DNA of 64,000 nt. Source: Pseudotabrizicola sp. Lineage in GTDB: Bacteria > Pseudomonadota > Alphaproteobacteria > Rhodobacterales > Rhodobacteraceae. Position 1 is the first letter of the stretch. Every line of letters starts with the position of its first letter. The position numbers and the translations under genes were made by a program. The stretch covers positions 62,001-126,000 of the forward strand of contig NZ_JAUXOV010000063.1 in NCBI RefSeq assembly GCF_030684215.1, read 5' to 3'. Under the pieces are notes generated by a model. That model was not told the origin of the DNA and ran no database searches. It worked only from the letters and a program-made list of their open reading frames with translations. This document shows, piece after piece, positions 46,471 to 56,151 of this stretch.

Positions 46471-47259
46471 TCAATGCCCCAGAATCTGCGACAGGAACAG
46501 CTTTGTCCGCTCGCTCTGCGGGTTGTTGAAGAACTCTTTCGGCGCGTTTTGTTCCACGATCTGGCCCTGGTCCATGAAGATAACCCGGTTTGCCACGGCT
46601 TGGGCGAAGCCCATTTCGTGGGTGACGCAGAGCATGGTCATGCCCTCCTCCGCCAGTTCGATCATGGTGTCGAGCACCTCTTTGATCATCTCGGGGTCGA
46701 GTGCCGATGTGGGTTCGTCAAACAACATGATGCGAGGCTTCATGCACAAAGACCGCGCAATGGCCACGCGCTGTTGCTGGCCGCCTGACAACTGGCCGGG
46801 GTATTTGTTTGCCTGTTCCGGGATTTTCACCTTGCGCAGATAGTGCATCGCAACTTCCTCGGCTTCTTTGCGCGGGGTCTTGCGGACCCAGATCGGCGCG
46901 AGCGTCAGATTTTCAAGAATGGTTAGATGCGGGAACAGGTTGAAATGCTGAAACACCATCCCGACCTCGGACCGGACCTTGTCGATGTTTTTCAGGTCTG
47001 AGGTCAGTTCGGTGCCGTCAACGATGATCTGACCCTGCTGGTGTTCTTCCAGCCGGTTGATGCAGCGGATAAGGGTGGATTTACCCGAACCGGACGGGCC
47101 GCAGATCACGATCCGTTCCCCCCGGTTAACGGTCATGTTGATGTCACGCAGAACGTGGAATGTGCCATACCACTTGTTCATCTGGGTGATCTGGATAGCA
47201 ACTTCGTCGCTGACCTGCATATGGCTGTGGTCAATTTCGCGGGCGATGGCTTCGGACAT
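46471..47259 (-). CDS. bztD: Polar amino-acid ABC transporter ATP-binding protein (BztD/AapP)
   Basis: A 262-residue ATPase. Walker A is [14 protein letters not shown], signature [19 protein letters not shown], Walker [15 protein letters not shown], and the switch His is in [13 protein letters not shown]. It powers uptake of glutamate, glutamine, aspartate and asparagine in R. capsulatus (Bzt). It is the last gene of the bztABCD operon; the bztC stop is 13 bp upstream. Confidence 0.94.
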   Translation of the reverse strand: MSEAIAREIDHSHMQVSDEVAIQITQMNKWYGTFHVLRDINMTVNRGERIVICGPSGSGKSTLIRCINRLEEHQQGQIIVDGTELTSDLKNIDKVRSEVGMVFQHFNLFPHLTILENLTLAPIWVRKTPRKEAEEVAMHYLRKVKIPEQANKYPGQLSGGQQQRVAIARSLCMKPRIMLFDEPTSALDPEMIKEVLDTMIELAEEGMTMLCVTHEMGFAQAVANRVIFMDQGQIVEQNAPKEFFNNPQSERTKLFLSQILGH

Positions 47260-47272
47260 GTTTCCGGCTCCC

Positions 47273-48583
47273 TTAGCGATGATCGGTTTTCAGCTTGCCT
47301 TCGAGATACATCGAGTACCGCGACATGGCGAAGCAGAAGAGAAAGAAGATAGCGCCGACAAAGATGTAAGGTTCCCAATAGATCCCCTTCCAGTCGGTGG
47401 AGGCGCGGACGGCGTCTGTGATGCCTTTTAGCGGGTCCAGCAGGCCGACGAAGACCACCAGCGTGGTGTCTTTGAAAAGGCCGATAAAGGTGGACACGAT
47501 GCCGGGTATCGATATTTTCAGCGCCTGCGGCATGATGATCAGGCGTTGCGCCTTCCAGTAATCAAGGCCAAGCGCATCCGCCGCTTCATATTGGCCGCGT
47601 GGCAGGGCGGCGAGACCGCCGCGCACCACTTCGGCGATATAGGCGGCCGCGAACAGCACCACCATGATGATGACACGCAGGATGATGTCAAAATCGGTGC
47701 CCGGCGGCAGGAAGTAGTTGAGCAACAATGAGGCCGTGAACAGCAGGGTGATCAGCGGCACGCCCCGGATGAACTCGATAAACCCGACCGACAGTTTGTT
47801 GACGATGAACATGTCGGACTGACGGCCAAGCGCAAGCATCACGCCCAAGGGCAGCGAAAAGGCAATGCCGGTAAAGCCAATTGTGAAGGCAAGGACAAAG
47901 CCGCCAAATTCACGTGATCGCACACCTTGGAGCGCAATCGGCAGGATGGATTGCATCGCGTCAGCAGCAGGGCCAGCAAGGAACAACCACCACAGGACCG
48001 GAGCCAAAACGGCGGCGATGGTGGCGACGATGGTGCCTGCAAGGGGTTGCACGATCTTTGCAGCGGCATAGCCGATGGCAAAACCTGCGAGCGCCATCAC
48101 GGGCACCCAGACCGACCCGCCCCACAAAAGCCAGAAGCCGACAGCGGGGTAAACCAGCGAGAACCAGAGCATCTGGCGTGGCAACTTATCAAACAACACT
48201 GGAGCAACAGCGACGCAGAGCAGTGCAAAGGTCAGAACCGGGCGCCAATACAGATGCGACGGGTAGAAGCCGAACAGATACTGCGGCCAACGTTCGCGGA
48301 TAACCGCCCAGCAGGCGCCGGTAGCGCCTTCACCATACCGATCAGCGATGATCTGACGGCATTCGGACAGACTGCTGGCAACCCAGACCGAGCGGGAGAG
48401 CCAAGGTGCTATCTGCAGAGTGATGTAGACGACAACCGCGACACCCAGAACGGTCAGAATGCCGTTCAGGACGGACGAGAACAGGTTCTCGCGCACCCAT
48501 TTCACAGCCCCTGCCTCGGTGATTGGAGGTGTTTGCTGGGGCAGCATTTCGGTGCGCACGAAGGTGCTTGTGCTGGTGTTCAT
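47273..48583 (-). CDS. bztC: Polar amino-acid ABC transporter permease (BztC/AapM)
   Basis: A 436-residue polytopic permease, with around eight membrane helices. The ATPase-contact (EAA) motif reads [26 protein letters not shown]. It carries an N-terminal extension before the first helix, usual for this family. Together with BztB it forms the channel. Its start follows the bztB stop by one base. Confidence 0.93.
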   Translation of the reverse strand: MNTSTSTFVRTEMLPQQTPPITEAGAVKWVRENLFSSVLNGILTVLGVAVVVYITLQIAPWLSRSVWVASSLSECRQIIADRYGEGATGACWAVIRERWPQYLFGFYPSHLYWRPVLTFALLCVAVAPVLFDKLPRQMLWFSLVYPAVGFWLLWGGSVWVPVMALAGFAIGYAAAKIVQPLAGTIVATIAAVLAPVLWWLFLAGPAADAMQSILPIALQGVRSREFGGFVLAFTIGFTGIAFSLPLGVMLALGRQSDMFIVNKLSVGFIEFIRGVPLITLLFTASLLLNYFLPPGTDFDIILRVIIMVVLFAAAYIAEVVRGGLAALPRGQYEAADALGLDYWKAQRLIIMPQALKISIPGIVSTFIGLFKDTTLVVFVGLLDPLKGITDAVRASTDWKGIYWEPYIFVGAIFFLFCFAMSRYSMYLEGKLKTDHR

Positions 48584-48584
48584 C

Positions 48585-49838
48585 TCAGCGCTCCTTCAGC
48601 TTGACGGAATTGTTGTAGACGTTCATCGCCGATGAAATCAGCAAACTGATGATCAGGTAAATCAGCATCAGAAGCATCATCGCCTCTAGCCCGCGCCCCG
48701 TCTGATTCAGCGTGATGCCACCTAGCGTGCCGCGCAGGTCCATGTAACCGACGGCGATGGCAAGCGACGAGTTCTTGGTCAGGTTCAGGTATTGCGAGAT
48801 CAGCGGCGGAATGATGACCCGAAGCGCCTGTGGCAAAATGATCAGGTTCATCGTGCGACCAGGGCGCAGGCCAAGGGCAAAGGCCGCCTCGGATTGCCCG
48901 CGAGAGATGGCGTTGATCCCGGCGCGGACGATTTCGGCGATGAAGGCCGCCGTGTAGAGCGTCAGGGCAAGCCACAGCGCCACGAGCGAGTTCGACACCT
49001 GCAATCCGCCGGTGAAGTTAAAGCCTTGCAAGCTGGGGTTATCAAGATGGGTGCCAAGGAACAGGAAGACCAGAATGATCGGACCGAACAGCGCAAGAAT
49101 CGACTGCCACCATGTGGTGGGCCGAAGGCCGGTGGCCTCTTGAATGCGGGTCGCACGACGCAGGATCGTGCGGTTGATCAGGAAGCCACCGACCAGCGCG
49201 GCAACGATCAGCGCAAGGTCAAGGTTCAGCCAGATCGGCCCCAAGGACAGCCAGCCCATCGAATTGTCAAACACCAGCCACGGAACAGCAGTGTAGCGGT
49301 TGGTAAAAGCCACCGTGTCGAACAGGACCATCGACGCCGCCGGGTTTTCACCACGGAACGCATTTGGCGCAGGCAATGCCTCGGTGAACACGGTATAGAC
49401 CATCAAAATCCACAGCAAAAGTGGGATGTTGCGGAATATCTCCACATAAACCGTCATCAATCGGGCAATCACCCAGTTGTTAGACAGGCGCAGAACCCCT
49501 GCGATCACCCCAACAACCGTTGCCGCGATACAGCCCAAAAAGGCAATCAGCAGCGTGTTGAGCAGACCAACCAAGGTTGCGCGGGCGTGGCTGCTGTCAT
49601 TGGTGTATTCTACAAGCGTCTGGTTGATATCGTAGCCCGCACGGTTCCACAAAAATCCGAACGAGATGCCCCGGCCCAGCGCATCAAGATTGCGCAAAAG
49701 GTTGTCTATCAGCCAAGCGGCCCCCAACATGACAAGCATGAGCACAACGATCTGAATGGTGATGGAGCGATAGCGGGTGTCGTATATGAGCATCCCGAGC
49801 CGAAAGCTGGCTTTCGGTTCTTCCGTGACTACGGCCAT
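48585..49838 (-). CDS. bztB: Polar amino-acid ABC transporter permease (BztB/AapQ)
   Basis: A 417-residue permease with multiple helices. The EAA-type loop reads EIVRAGINAISRGQSEAAFALGLRPG. The pairing of 417 and 436 residues matches AapQ/AapM and BztB/BztC, which are longer than usual amino-acid permeases. A hairpin lies in the 135-bp gap after bztA. Confidence 0.93.
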   Translation of the reverse strand: MAVVTEEPKASFRLGMLIYDTRYRSITIQIVVLMLVMLGAAWLIDNLLRNLDALGRGISFGFLWNRAGYDINQTLVEYTNDSSHARATLVGLLNTLLIAFLGCIAATVVGVIAGVLRLSNNWVIARLMTVYVEIFRNIPLLLWILMVYTVFTEALPAPNAFRGENPAASMVLFDTVAFTNRYTAVPWLVFDNSMGWLSLGPIWLNLDLALIVAALVGGFLINRTILRRATRIQEATGLRPTTWWQSILALFGPIILVFLFLGTHLDNPSLQGFNFTGGLQVSNSLVALWLALTLYTAAFIAEIVRAGINAISRGQSEAAFALGLRPGRTMNLIILPQALRVIIPPLISQYLNLTKNSSLAIAVGYMDLRGTLGGITLNQTGRGLEAMMLLMLIYLIISLLISSAMNVYNNSVKLKER

Positions 49839-49933
49839 TTATTTTCCCCTGAAGTCCGCACGCCCCTGGGCTTTGCCCTTGTGTTTGGGGGCTGCCCCCC
49901 GACGCTGCGGATAACCCTGTTCTCACTGTTAGA

Positions 49934-49960
49934 AAGGGCGCGCCATGAAAGCGCGCCCTT
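49934..49960 (-). terminator. Hairpin between bztA and bztB (mRNA stabiliser or attenuator)
   Basis: AAGGGCGCGC pairs with GCGCGCCCTT across a seven-base loop. No T tract follows on the minus strand. Such hairpins after solute-binding-protein genes usually keep their mRNA more abundant than the permease part. Confidence 0.55.
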
Positions 49961-49973
49961 GATTGTCAGTCGA

Positions 49974-50999
49974 TCAACGGAACGGCGGGGTGTAGAGCAG
50001 ACCGCCTTGGGTCCACTGTGCGTTCAGACCACGCGCCAGACCGATCGGAGTCGACTCGCCGATGGTTGCCGCAAAGATCTCGCCATAGTTGCCGCTGGCC
50101 TTGATCGCGTTTTTCGCCCATTCGACGTCAAGACCGATCATCGCCCCCAAGTTGTCCGAACTGCCCAGCAAACGCTGAACTTCTGGATTCTGGGACGATG
50201 TTGCCAGTTCGTCGATGTTGGCCGAAGTGATGCCGAACTCTTCGGCAGCAACCAGCGCGTTCATCGTCCAGCGAATCACGTCACCCCAAGCGCTGTCACC
50301 ATGACGCACGGCAGGCCCAAGCGGTTCTTTGGAGATGATTTCAGGCAGGATGATGTGGTTATCAGGGTCTGCAAAAGCAGCGCGGGTGGCTGCAAGGCCC
50401 GATGCATCGGTGGTGTAAGCATCGCAGGCACCAGCCAGATACTGCTGTTCGCCTTCAGCGTTGGTTTCGATCGGAACCGCTGTGTAAGCCATATTGTTGG
50501 CTTTGAAGTAGTCAGCCAGGTTCAGTTCAGTGGTGGTGCCGGTCTGGATACAGATCGTTGCGCCGTTCAGCTCTTTTGCGGAAGACACGCCCAGATCCTT
50601 GCGAACCATGAAGCCCTGACCGTCATAGTAGTTCACGCCAACGAAATCCATTTTCAGATCCGTATCGCGCGAGAAGGTCCAAGTGGTGTTGCGGACAAGA
50701 AAGTCGATCTTGCCCGAAGTCAGCTGTTCAAACCGGTCCGACGAGGTGGTCGGGATATAGACCACTTTCGACGCATCGCCGAAGATTGCAGCGGCGACGG
50801 CTTTACAAACAGCTACATCAAAGCCCTGCCAGTTACCGCTTGCATCCGGAGCGGCAAAGCCGACCAGACCGGTATTGACGCCGCAGTTCAGTTCGCCACG
50901 GGCCTTGACGGTATCAAGCGTCGAGGTGCCCTGCGCCATTGCCACACCTGCGAAAAGGGTGGCTGCGGCGAGGGTGCCGAGGAATACGGATTGTTTCAT
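49974..50999 (-). CDS. bztA: Polar amino-acid ABC transporter solute-binding protein (BztA/AapJ)
   Basis: A 341-residue periplasmic binding protein, with a signal peptide at about 1-22 (MKQSVFLGTLAAATLFAGVAMA). Family text: LNCGVNTGLVGFAAPDASGN, WQGFDVAVCKAVAAAIFGD and NTTWTFSRDTDLKMDFVGV. It captures glutamate, glutamine, aspartate or asparagine for BztBCD. GAGG lies 6 nt before the ATG, right after a leader hairpin (51017-51034). First gene of the operon. Confidence 0.95.
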   Translation of the reverse strand: MKQSVFLGTLAAATLFAGVAMAQGTSTLDTVKARGELNCGVNTGLVGFAAPDASGNWQGFDVAVCKAVAAAIFGDASKVVYIPTTSSDRFEQLTSGKIDFLVRNTTWTFSRDTDLKMDFVGVNYYDGQGFMVRKDLGVSSAKELNGATICIQTGTTTELNLADYFKANNMAYTAVPIETNAEGEQQYLAGACDAYTTDASGLAATRAAFADPDNHIILPEIISKEPLGPAVRHGDSAWGDVIRWTMNALVAAEEFGITSANIDELATSSQNPEVQRLLGSSDNLGAMIGLDVEWAKNAIKASGNYGEIFAATIGESTPIGLARGLNAQWTQGGLLYTPPFR

Positions 51000-51016
51000 T
51001 CTTACCTCATCCTGAG

Positions 51017-51034
51017 TAGTCGGCCTTGGGCCGA
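51017..51034. promoter_or_regulatory. Leader hairpin directly before the bztA ribosome-binding site
   Basis: GTCGGCC pairs with GGCCGAC over three or four loop bases, 7 nt from the GAGG in the bztA sense. On the plus strand it is followed by TTTTT and would look like a terminator, but no plus-strand gene precedes it. Confidence 0.5.
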
Positions 51035-51079
51035 CGTTTTTATATGCCCCGAGGCCGGTTGATGGGCGGACGGGGACGG

Positions 51080-51116
51080 AACTAGTGGAGGTGAGCCTCT
51101 CCCAGTGGAGCTAGTT
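51080..51116. repeat. Inverted repeat upstream of bztA
   Basis: AACTAG (51080-51085) and CTAGTT (51111-51116) bracket GGAGG...CCTCTCC, which can pair too; AGTGGAG occurs twice. It lies about 80-115 bp before the bztA ATG and could be an operator or part of a leader. Confidence 0.4.
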
Positions 51117-51241
51117 TCCTCCGAAGCGGTTTGAAAGGTCAAGCGTGTCGCGGGAATTTGCCTAAATTCTTTGCATTCAGGCGGTTTCAAAGCGGCATCG
51201 GGCAAGATGGCGTCGTCGCGCCCGTCATTTGGGCAGGATTG

Positions 51242-51949
51242 TTACCCGCACAAAGTATAGAATCGCTCTGCGGTCAGGAAAGCCTCCTGCCGCAACGCCT
51301 CCAGCGCGGCGGCATCCTCGTCTTCGCCCCAAAGCTCGCTCTGCCATTTCTCATCGATTCGGCTCAGACCAAAAGCCTGATCACCCGTCAGCCTTTGGTG
51401 GGCAACGGCAAGACCCAGAACGAGCGATCCGGAAATCGCCACTAGGTCATGCAGCGCCGCCAGATGAAACGGGCTGTGCCCTGCTACATGGTCGCGCAGA
51501 CGGGCAAGGCTGGCTGCTGGCTGCGAAATGGGAATCACGCCATAAGTGACAGCCAGCGGAGCGCCCAACGCATCGCGCGCCCAGTCCAGAAGCGGGCCCC
51601 AGCCTGCGGCCTGACGGTCGATCAGCGGTTGCGGATCGGTGGCGCGATAGCACAACAGGTCGGTGGTGCCATAATTGGCAATCTCGCCCACCACGCCGTC
51701 AAACTGCGGGGCAACCTTGTCGATGGCGGAATTGGCGGCACGCGTCAGCGGCATGGTGTCCGGCTTGATCAGGCCATGCTGTGCATCCCATTCAGTGGCG
51801 ACGGCCTGCGCCATGGCAAGGCTGGGCAGAACCAGCGGTTGCTTGGCCGGGGTCTTTACGGGCCGCGCATCAAGACGGACGGTAAAGCCACCATCACAGG
51901 GTTCCGCGGAGGCCGCCTGCCAGAACCGCTTGGCCGCCCAAGCGCTCAC
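51242..51949 (-). CDS. ATP12 family F1-ATPase assembly chaperone
   Basis: A 235-residue protein. Family text: MSAWAAKRFWQAASAEPCDG, GFTVRLDARPVKTPAKQPLV, then TDLLCYRATDPQPLIDRQAA and W-plus-PLLDWARDALGAPL. ATP12 (AtpAF2) assists assembly of the F1 alpha subunit, in mitochondria and alphaproteobacteria. It overlaps the rluC stop by four bases (ATGA). Confidence 0.9.
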   Translation of the reverse strand: MSAWAAKRFWQAASAEPCDGGFTVRLDARPVKTPAKQPLVLPSLAMAQAVATEWDAQHGLIKPDTMPLTRAANSAIDKVAPQFDGVVGEIANYGTTDLLCYRATDPQPLIDRQAAGWGPLLDWARDALGAPLAVTYGVIPISQPAASLARLRDHVAGHSPFHLAALHDLVAISGSLVLGLAVAHQRLTGDQAFGLSRIDEKWQSELWGEDEDAAALEALRQEAFLTAERFYTLCG

Positions 51950-52992
51950 CGCAGCCCCTCAAACGGGTCAGCGGGCACGTCCTTTTCATTCCAGTCCAGA
52001 AGCTTCCAGGTCCGAGCCATATGTTCGGGCAAGGGGGCGGTAAAGGTCATCATTTCCTTGGTGATCGGGTGCTGAACCGACAGACTGCGGGCGTGCAGAT
52101 GCATCTTTTTCGACATCTCGCCCCCTGCCTGCGCCCCCCAGCCATCGCCCATGTTTTCCTGCGCAGAGGTGCCGTACTTTCCATCCCCGATGATAGGGTG
52201 GCCCAATTCGGCAAGATGTGCGCGCAACTGGTGCGTGCGGCCCGTCACCGGCTCCATTGCCATCCACGACATCCGGGTGCCAAGGAACCACAGCGTGAAA
52301 TAGTCGGTGTGTGCGCGCTTGGCGTCGGGAAAATCACCCATTTTGGCTGGATGGATGCAGATCATCTTTTCGCCTTCGCCACCGCGCCCATGGCCCGGCG
52401 CTTTCATCAGCCCGTATTTGATCGACCCCTGACGCGGATGCGGGACGCCTGCCACCAGCGCCCAGTAGATCTTGCGCGTGTTGCGATGGCGCAAGGCTTC
52501 GGACAACGCGCGCGCCACCCGGTCGGTACGCGCCAGCATCAACAGGCCCGAGGTATCCTTGTCCAGCCGGTGGACCAGCTTGGGCTTTTCCTTGTAGCCG
52601 AATTTCAGCGCTTCGGCCAATCCATCGACATGCCGGTCACCCTGCCCCGACCCACCCTGCGACGGCAGACCGGCGGGCTTGTTGAGGATGATGATATGCT
52701 CATCTTTCCACAAAACCGCGTTCTGGATCATCTTGGCGTCCGCCGCATTCACCCGCCCCTCAGCCGGACGACTGGGCGCTTCGGTGTCGGGCAAGGGCGG
52801 CACGCGAATGGTCTGACCCGGTGCCACCCGGTCGGCGGCTTTCGCCCGCGCTCCATCCACCCGGATCTGCCCGGTGCGGCACATCTTTTCGACATGGCCT
52901 TGCGTCAGTTGCGGAAAGCGCCGCTTGAACCACTTGTCCAGCCGCTGCTCGCCCTCATCTTCGGACACCGTCAATGTTTTCACGCCGCTCAT
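51946..52992 (-). CDS. Ribosomal large-subunit pseudouridine synthase RluC type
   Basis: A 348-residue enzyme: an S4 RNA-binding domain (EQRLDKWFKRRFPQLTQGHV) at residues 15-75, then the RluA-type catalytic domain. The catalytic Asp is in KLVHRLDKDTSGLLML. GRTHQLRAHLAELGHPIIGD follows. RluC of E. coli modifies 23S rRNA at 955, 2504 and 2580; the exact sites here are not shown by sequence. Overlaps the ATP12-family gene. Confidence 0.9.
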   Translation of the reverse strand: MSGVKTLTVSEDEGEQRLDKWFKRRFPQLTQGHVEKMCRTGQIRVDGARAKAADRVAPGQTIRVPPLPDTEAPSRPAEGRVNAADAKMIQNAVLWKDEHIIILNKPAGLPSQGGSGQGDRHVDGLAEALKFGYKEKPKLVHRLDKDTSGLLMLARTDRVARALSEALRHRNTRKIYWALVAGVPHPRQGSIKYGLMKAPGHGRGGEGEKMICIHPAKMGDFPDAKRAHTDYFTLWFLGTRMSWMAMEPVTGRTHQLRAHLAELGHPIIGDGKYGTSAQENMGDGWGAQAGGEMSKKMHLHARSLSVQHPITKEMMTFTAPLPEHMARTWKLLDWNEKDVPADPFEGLR

Positions 52993-53299
52993 ATCATGGA
53001 CCTTGCAAGTTGGAGGCCCGCCACACGCGCAGCAAGCAAGAAAAGAACCAGCCCCCGGTCACCCGCTGTCGGGCAATCAGTATCAGAAAGTGCAACGTCG
53101 CACGAATGGACCCACAAAAAGCGGGCTGAGGCACGGTCAGGATCATGCCCCGGTCTTTGCGTCTGTTGTGCGGAATTGTCAACGTGCGCTCATCGCTCGG
53201 GCGAAGCTCTGCGCATTTGGTGCCCCATTCATCTTGGCAAAAATACTCCCGCGCGGAGCGCACTCGGGCGAAGACGCGCGCAAAGCTGGATGAGCGTCC
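52993..53299. other. Intergenic region between rarA and rluC
   Basis: About 307 bp with no convincing gene. It holds copy 2 of the dispersed repeat (53228-53270). Confidence 0.5.
53228..53270 (-). repeat. Dispersed intergenic repeat, copy 2
   Basis: On the minus strand it reads GCGGGAGTATTTTTGCCAAG then ATGAA, preceded by GTGCGCTCCGC. It shares GCGGGAGTATTT with copy 1 at 44297-44323. Confidence 0.65.
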
Positions 53300-54613
53300 C
53301 TATCCGCCCTGACGCTTCGCCCGCAGCTTGGCAAAATACTCCACCCGCTTTTTCAACTCGCGCTCGAACCCGCGTTCGGGGGGCAGATAGAACACCGGGC
53401 GCTTCATGCCTTCGGGGAAATAATCCTGCCCGGAAAAGCCATCTTCGGCCTCATGGTCATAGGCATATCCAGATCCATACCCGATCTCTTTCATCAGCTT
53501 GGTCGGTGCATTCAGGATATGACGCGGCGGCATCTGGCTGCCGGTTTCCCGCGCACTTGCCCGCGCAGCCTTATACGCCACATAGACCGCGTTCGATTTT
53601 GGCGCGAGCGCAAGATACACCACCGCATTGGCCAGCGCCAATTCCCCCTCGGGGCTGCCAAGGCGTTCATAGGTATTCCACGCATCCAGACAGACCGATT
53701 GCGCCTGCGGATCCGCCAGACAAATATCCTCAACCGCCATCCGCACCAGACGCCGCGCCAGAAAGCGGGGGTCTTCGCCACCCTCCAGCATCCGGGCAAA
53801 CCAATACAGTGCGGCGTCGGGGTCTGATCCGCGTACCGATTTATGCAAGGCGCTGATAAGGTTGTAATGTTCCTCACCCGACTTGTCGTATTTCGCTGCG
53901 CGGCGCATCAGCCGGGTCGCCAGCTGGTCGCGGTCAATCGGTTTATCCAGCCGCCATGCCGCCACCTGTTCGGTCAGGTTCAAAAGCGCACGCCCGTCAC
54001 CATCAGCCATTTCCAGCAGCGCCTCGCGCGCTTCGCCGTTCAGTGGCAAAACGCGGCCAAGCTCCATCTCGGCGCGCTGCATCATCCGCTCCAGATCCGT
54101 AAGGTTCAGGCGTTCCAGCACAATCACCTGCGCGCGGCTCAGCAACGCCGCGTTCAGCTCAAAACTGGGATTTTCAGTGGTGGCGCCGACCAGAAGGATG
54201 GTGCCATCTTCCATATGCGGCAGAAAGCCATCCTGCTGCGCTTTGTTGAAGCGGTGGATTTCATCAACAAACAGCAAGGTACCCTGCCCGTTCTGTCGCC
54301 GAATTTTAGCAGAGTCGAACACTTTGCGCAGGTCAGGCACGCCGGTAAAGATCGCTGAAATCTGCACAAAGGCCATATCGGTTTCGCGTGCCAAAAGCCG
54401 TGCGATGGTGGTTTTACCCACACCAGGCGGCCCCCACAGGATCAGCGACGACAGACTGTTTGCCGCCAGCATCGCACCCAGCGGGCCCTCTGACCCCAGC
54501 ACATGCGCCTGCCCGATCACCTGCGCCAACGATTGCGGGCGCAGGCGATCCGCCAAAGGGCGCGGACCTTCGGCTTTCGGGATCGCGGCTGCGGAGTCAA
54601 ACAGATCTGCCAT
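53300..54613 (-). CDS. rarA: Replication-associated recombination protein RarA (MgsA)
   Basis: A 437-residue AAA+ ATPase. ILWGPPGVGKTTIARLLA is Walker A, and LLFVDEIHRFNKAQQDGFLP is Walker B. The sensor 1 text VGATTENPSFELNAALLSR and C-terminal clamp-loader-like helices follow. RarA acts at stalled replication forks. It has its own 31-bp gap from the DegP-like gene downstream of which it lies on the same strand. Confidence 0.95.
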   Translation of the reverse strand: MADLFDSAAAIPKAEGPRPLADRLRPQSLAQVIGQAHVLGSEGPLGAMLAANSLSSLILWGPPGVGKTTIARLLARETDMAFVQISAIFTGVPDLRKVFDSAKIRRQNGQGTLLFVDEIHRFNKAQQDGFLPHMEDGTILLVGATTENPSFELNAALLSRAQVIVLERLNLTDLERMMQRAEMELGRVLPLNGEAREALLEMADGDGRALLNLTEQVAAWRLDKPIDRDQLATRLMRRAAKYDKSGEEHYNLISALHKSVRGSDPDAALYWFARMLEGGEDPRFLARRLVRMAVEDICLADPQAQSVCLDAWNTYERLGSPEGELALANAVVYLALAPKSNAVYVAYKAARASARETGSQMPPRHILNAPTKLMKEIGYGSGYAYDHEAEDGFSGQDYFPEGMKRPVFYLPPERGFERELKKRVEYFAKLRAKRQGG

Positions 54614-54644
54614 AGCGCACGATACGCCGCCACGCGCGCAAGGG

Positions 54645-56021
54645 CTAGAGCCGGAAACGCAGACGCAAGAGCTGCCCGCCCCGGTTCACATCGATGGCCC
54701 AGCGGCGGGTTTGCTCTGTTGCTGCGTCAGCCACATCCTGCGGTTGGGCAATGCTGCGGCCGTTGATCGACAGCAGCACGTCGCCGGGGCGCAGTCCTAC
54801 CTGCGCTGCAACATCCTGCGCGTGTGTCACCACCACGCCAGACGCATCGGTTGGCAGCGCAATCTCGGCAGCAAGCGCAGGATTGATTCGCGCCACCGTA
54901 AGCCCGCGCAATGCCACCGCGCCCGCTATCGTCACCGGATCGCGCGGCGGCGACTCGGGTGGAGCTATTAGTGCGACATCCATGGTCGAGATACCATTCT
55001 CATGCAGATAGGTCACAAGTGCGGTGCCGCCGATCCCAAGCGCGGACAGGCGGAAAATCATTTCTTGTGGGGTGTTCGTCGGCTCTCCCGCGATGGAGAG
55101 CACCACATCGCCGGGGCGTAATCCTGCTGCAGCAAAGGGGCTGTCGGGATGCAGATCTGACAGCAGCACACCATCGGGGCGCGGCAGGTTCATGGCCGCA
55201 GCCAGCCCCGCGTCCACCGCTTGCCCCTGCACTCCCGCCCATGGCCGGGCAAAGCGGCTGTTGCCCGCCAACGCCTGCGCCACGACCGTTTGCACCAGAT
55301 TGGCTGGTATCGCAAAGCCGATGCCGTTGGACCCGCCAGACCGGGTCAGGATCGCGGTATTGATCCCCACCAAACGCCCCTTCATATCCACCAGCGCGCC
55401 ACCCGAATTGCCGGGGTTGATCGCCGCATCAGTCTGTATGAAATACCCGCGACCCAACTCGACCGAGCTGCGCGCAAGACCAGACACGATGCCCGAAGAT
55501 ACCGTCTGCCCCACGCCAAACGGGTTGCCAATGGCCAGCACCAGATCGCCAACCTCGACCTCATCCGAATTGCGAAAATCCAGCGCGGGCAGGCCCTCGG
55601 CATCTTGTAGCCGCAGGATCGCCAGATCGCTTTCCTCATCGCCAAGGATCAGATCGGCCGCATATTCGCGGCGGTCATTCAGCACAACCCTGATCTCTGT
55701 TGCCTGTCCCACAACATGGTAATTCGACACCACAATGCCATCGCCAGACACAATCACCCCCGAACCAAGCGAGTTCTGCATGCGCGGCTGGGTCTGGCCG
55801 TAGCCGCTGAAGAACTGGTCAAAGAACGGATCGCCTGCAAAGGGTGACAACCGCTCCTCGACCACGCGACTGGCATAGATGTTGACCACGGCAGGGGCGG
55901 TGGATTTCACCACCGGGGCAAAGCTGAGGCTGATTTCCACGGCAGAGGCCGGAGGTCGGCTGTCGGTTTGTGCGGCAAGTGGGACGGTACAGAACAGGAT
56001 AAGTGCGACGAGGCGGAGCAT
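54645..56021 (-). CDS. Periplasmic serine endoprotease, DegP/DegQ family
   Basis: A 458-residue protease with a signal peptide (MLRLVALILFCTVPLAAQ). The catalytic triad is His in VVSNYHVVGQ, Asp in DEESDLAILRL and Ser in NPGNSGGALVDM. Two PDZ domains follow: one around LHPDSPFAAAGLRPGDVVLS, the second around AAQVGLRPGDVLLSINGRSI. HtrA proteases degrade misfolded envelope proteins. I chose 56021 for the clean signal peptide. It lies 31 bp before rarA. Confidence 0.9.
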   Translation of the reverse strand: MLRLVALILFCTVPLAAQTDSRPPASAVEISLSFAPVVKSTAPAVVNIYASRVVEERLSPFAGDPFFDQFFSGYGQTQPRMQNSLGSGVIVSGDGIVVSNYHVVGQATEIRVVLNDRREYAADLILGDEESDLAILRLQDAEGLPALDFRNSDEVEVGDLVLAIGNPFGVGQTVSSGIVSGLARSSVELGRGYFIQTDAAINPGNSGGALVDMKGRLVGINTAILTRSGGSNGIGFAIPANLVQTVVAQALAGNSRFARPWAGVQGQAVDAGLAAAMNLPRPDGVLLSDLHPDSPFAAAGLRPGDVVLSIAGEPTNTPQEMIFRLSALGIGGTALVTYLHENGISTMDVALIAPPESPPRDPVTIAGAVALRGLTVARINPALAAEIALPTDASGVVVTHAQDVAAQVGLRPGDVLLSINGRSIAQPQDVADAATEQTRRWAIDVNRGGQLLRLRFRL

Positions 56022-56151
56022 GGTGCATCCTTTCTTGCTTTGCACAGGGATATGGCAAGACCTGTTGCGCATTCAACCAACCACACATGACAAAGCCCGC
56101 CCCTGTTGCCAAGGACAGGCTTTGCGAAACTATTGGCCGATGGCCGGGCGC

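Noticed and set aside
51017-51040. Plus-strand terminator near bztA
   Set aside because: Stem plus TTTTT looks like one, but no plus-strand gene precedes it; more likely a bztA leader hairpin.
48792-51062. A 756-codon open frame on the plus strand
   Set aside because: It lies fully opposite bztA and bztB, which have strong family motifs; GC-rich codon use leaves the reverse frame open.
52021-53856. A 611-codon open frame on the plus strand
   Set aside because: It is antisense to rluC and rarA, and its product is Arg/His/Pro-rich without any domain.
56093-56125. Terminator after rplQ
   Set aside because: CAAAG/CTTTG and CCTGT/ACAGG can pair, but with a six-base bulge and no T tract.
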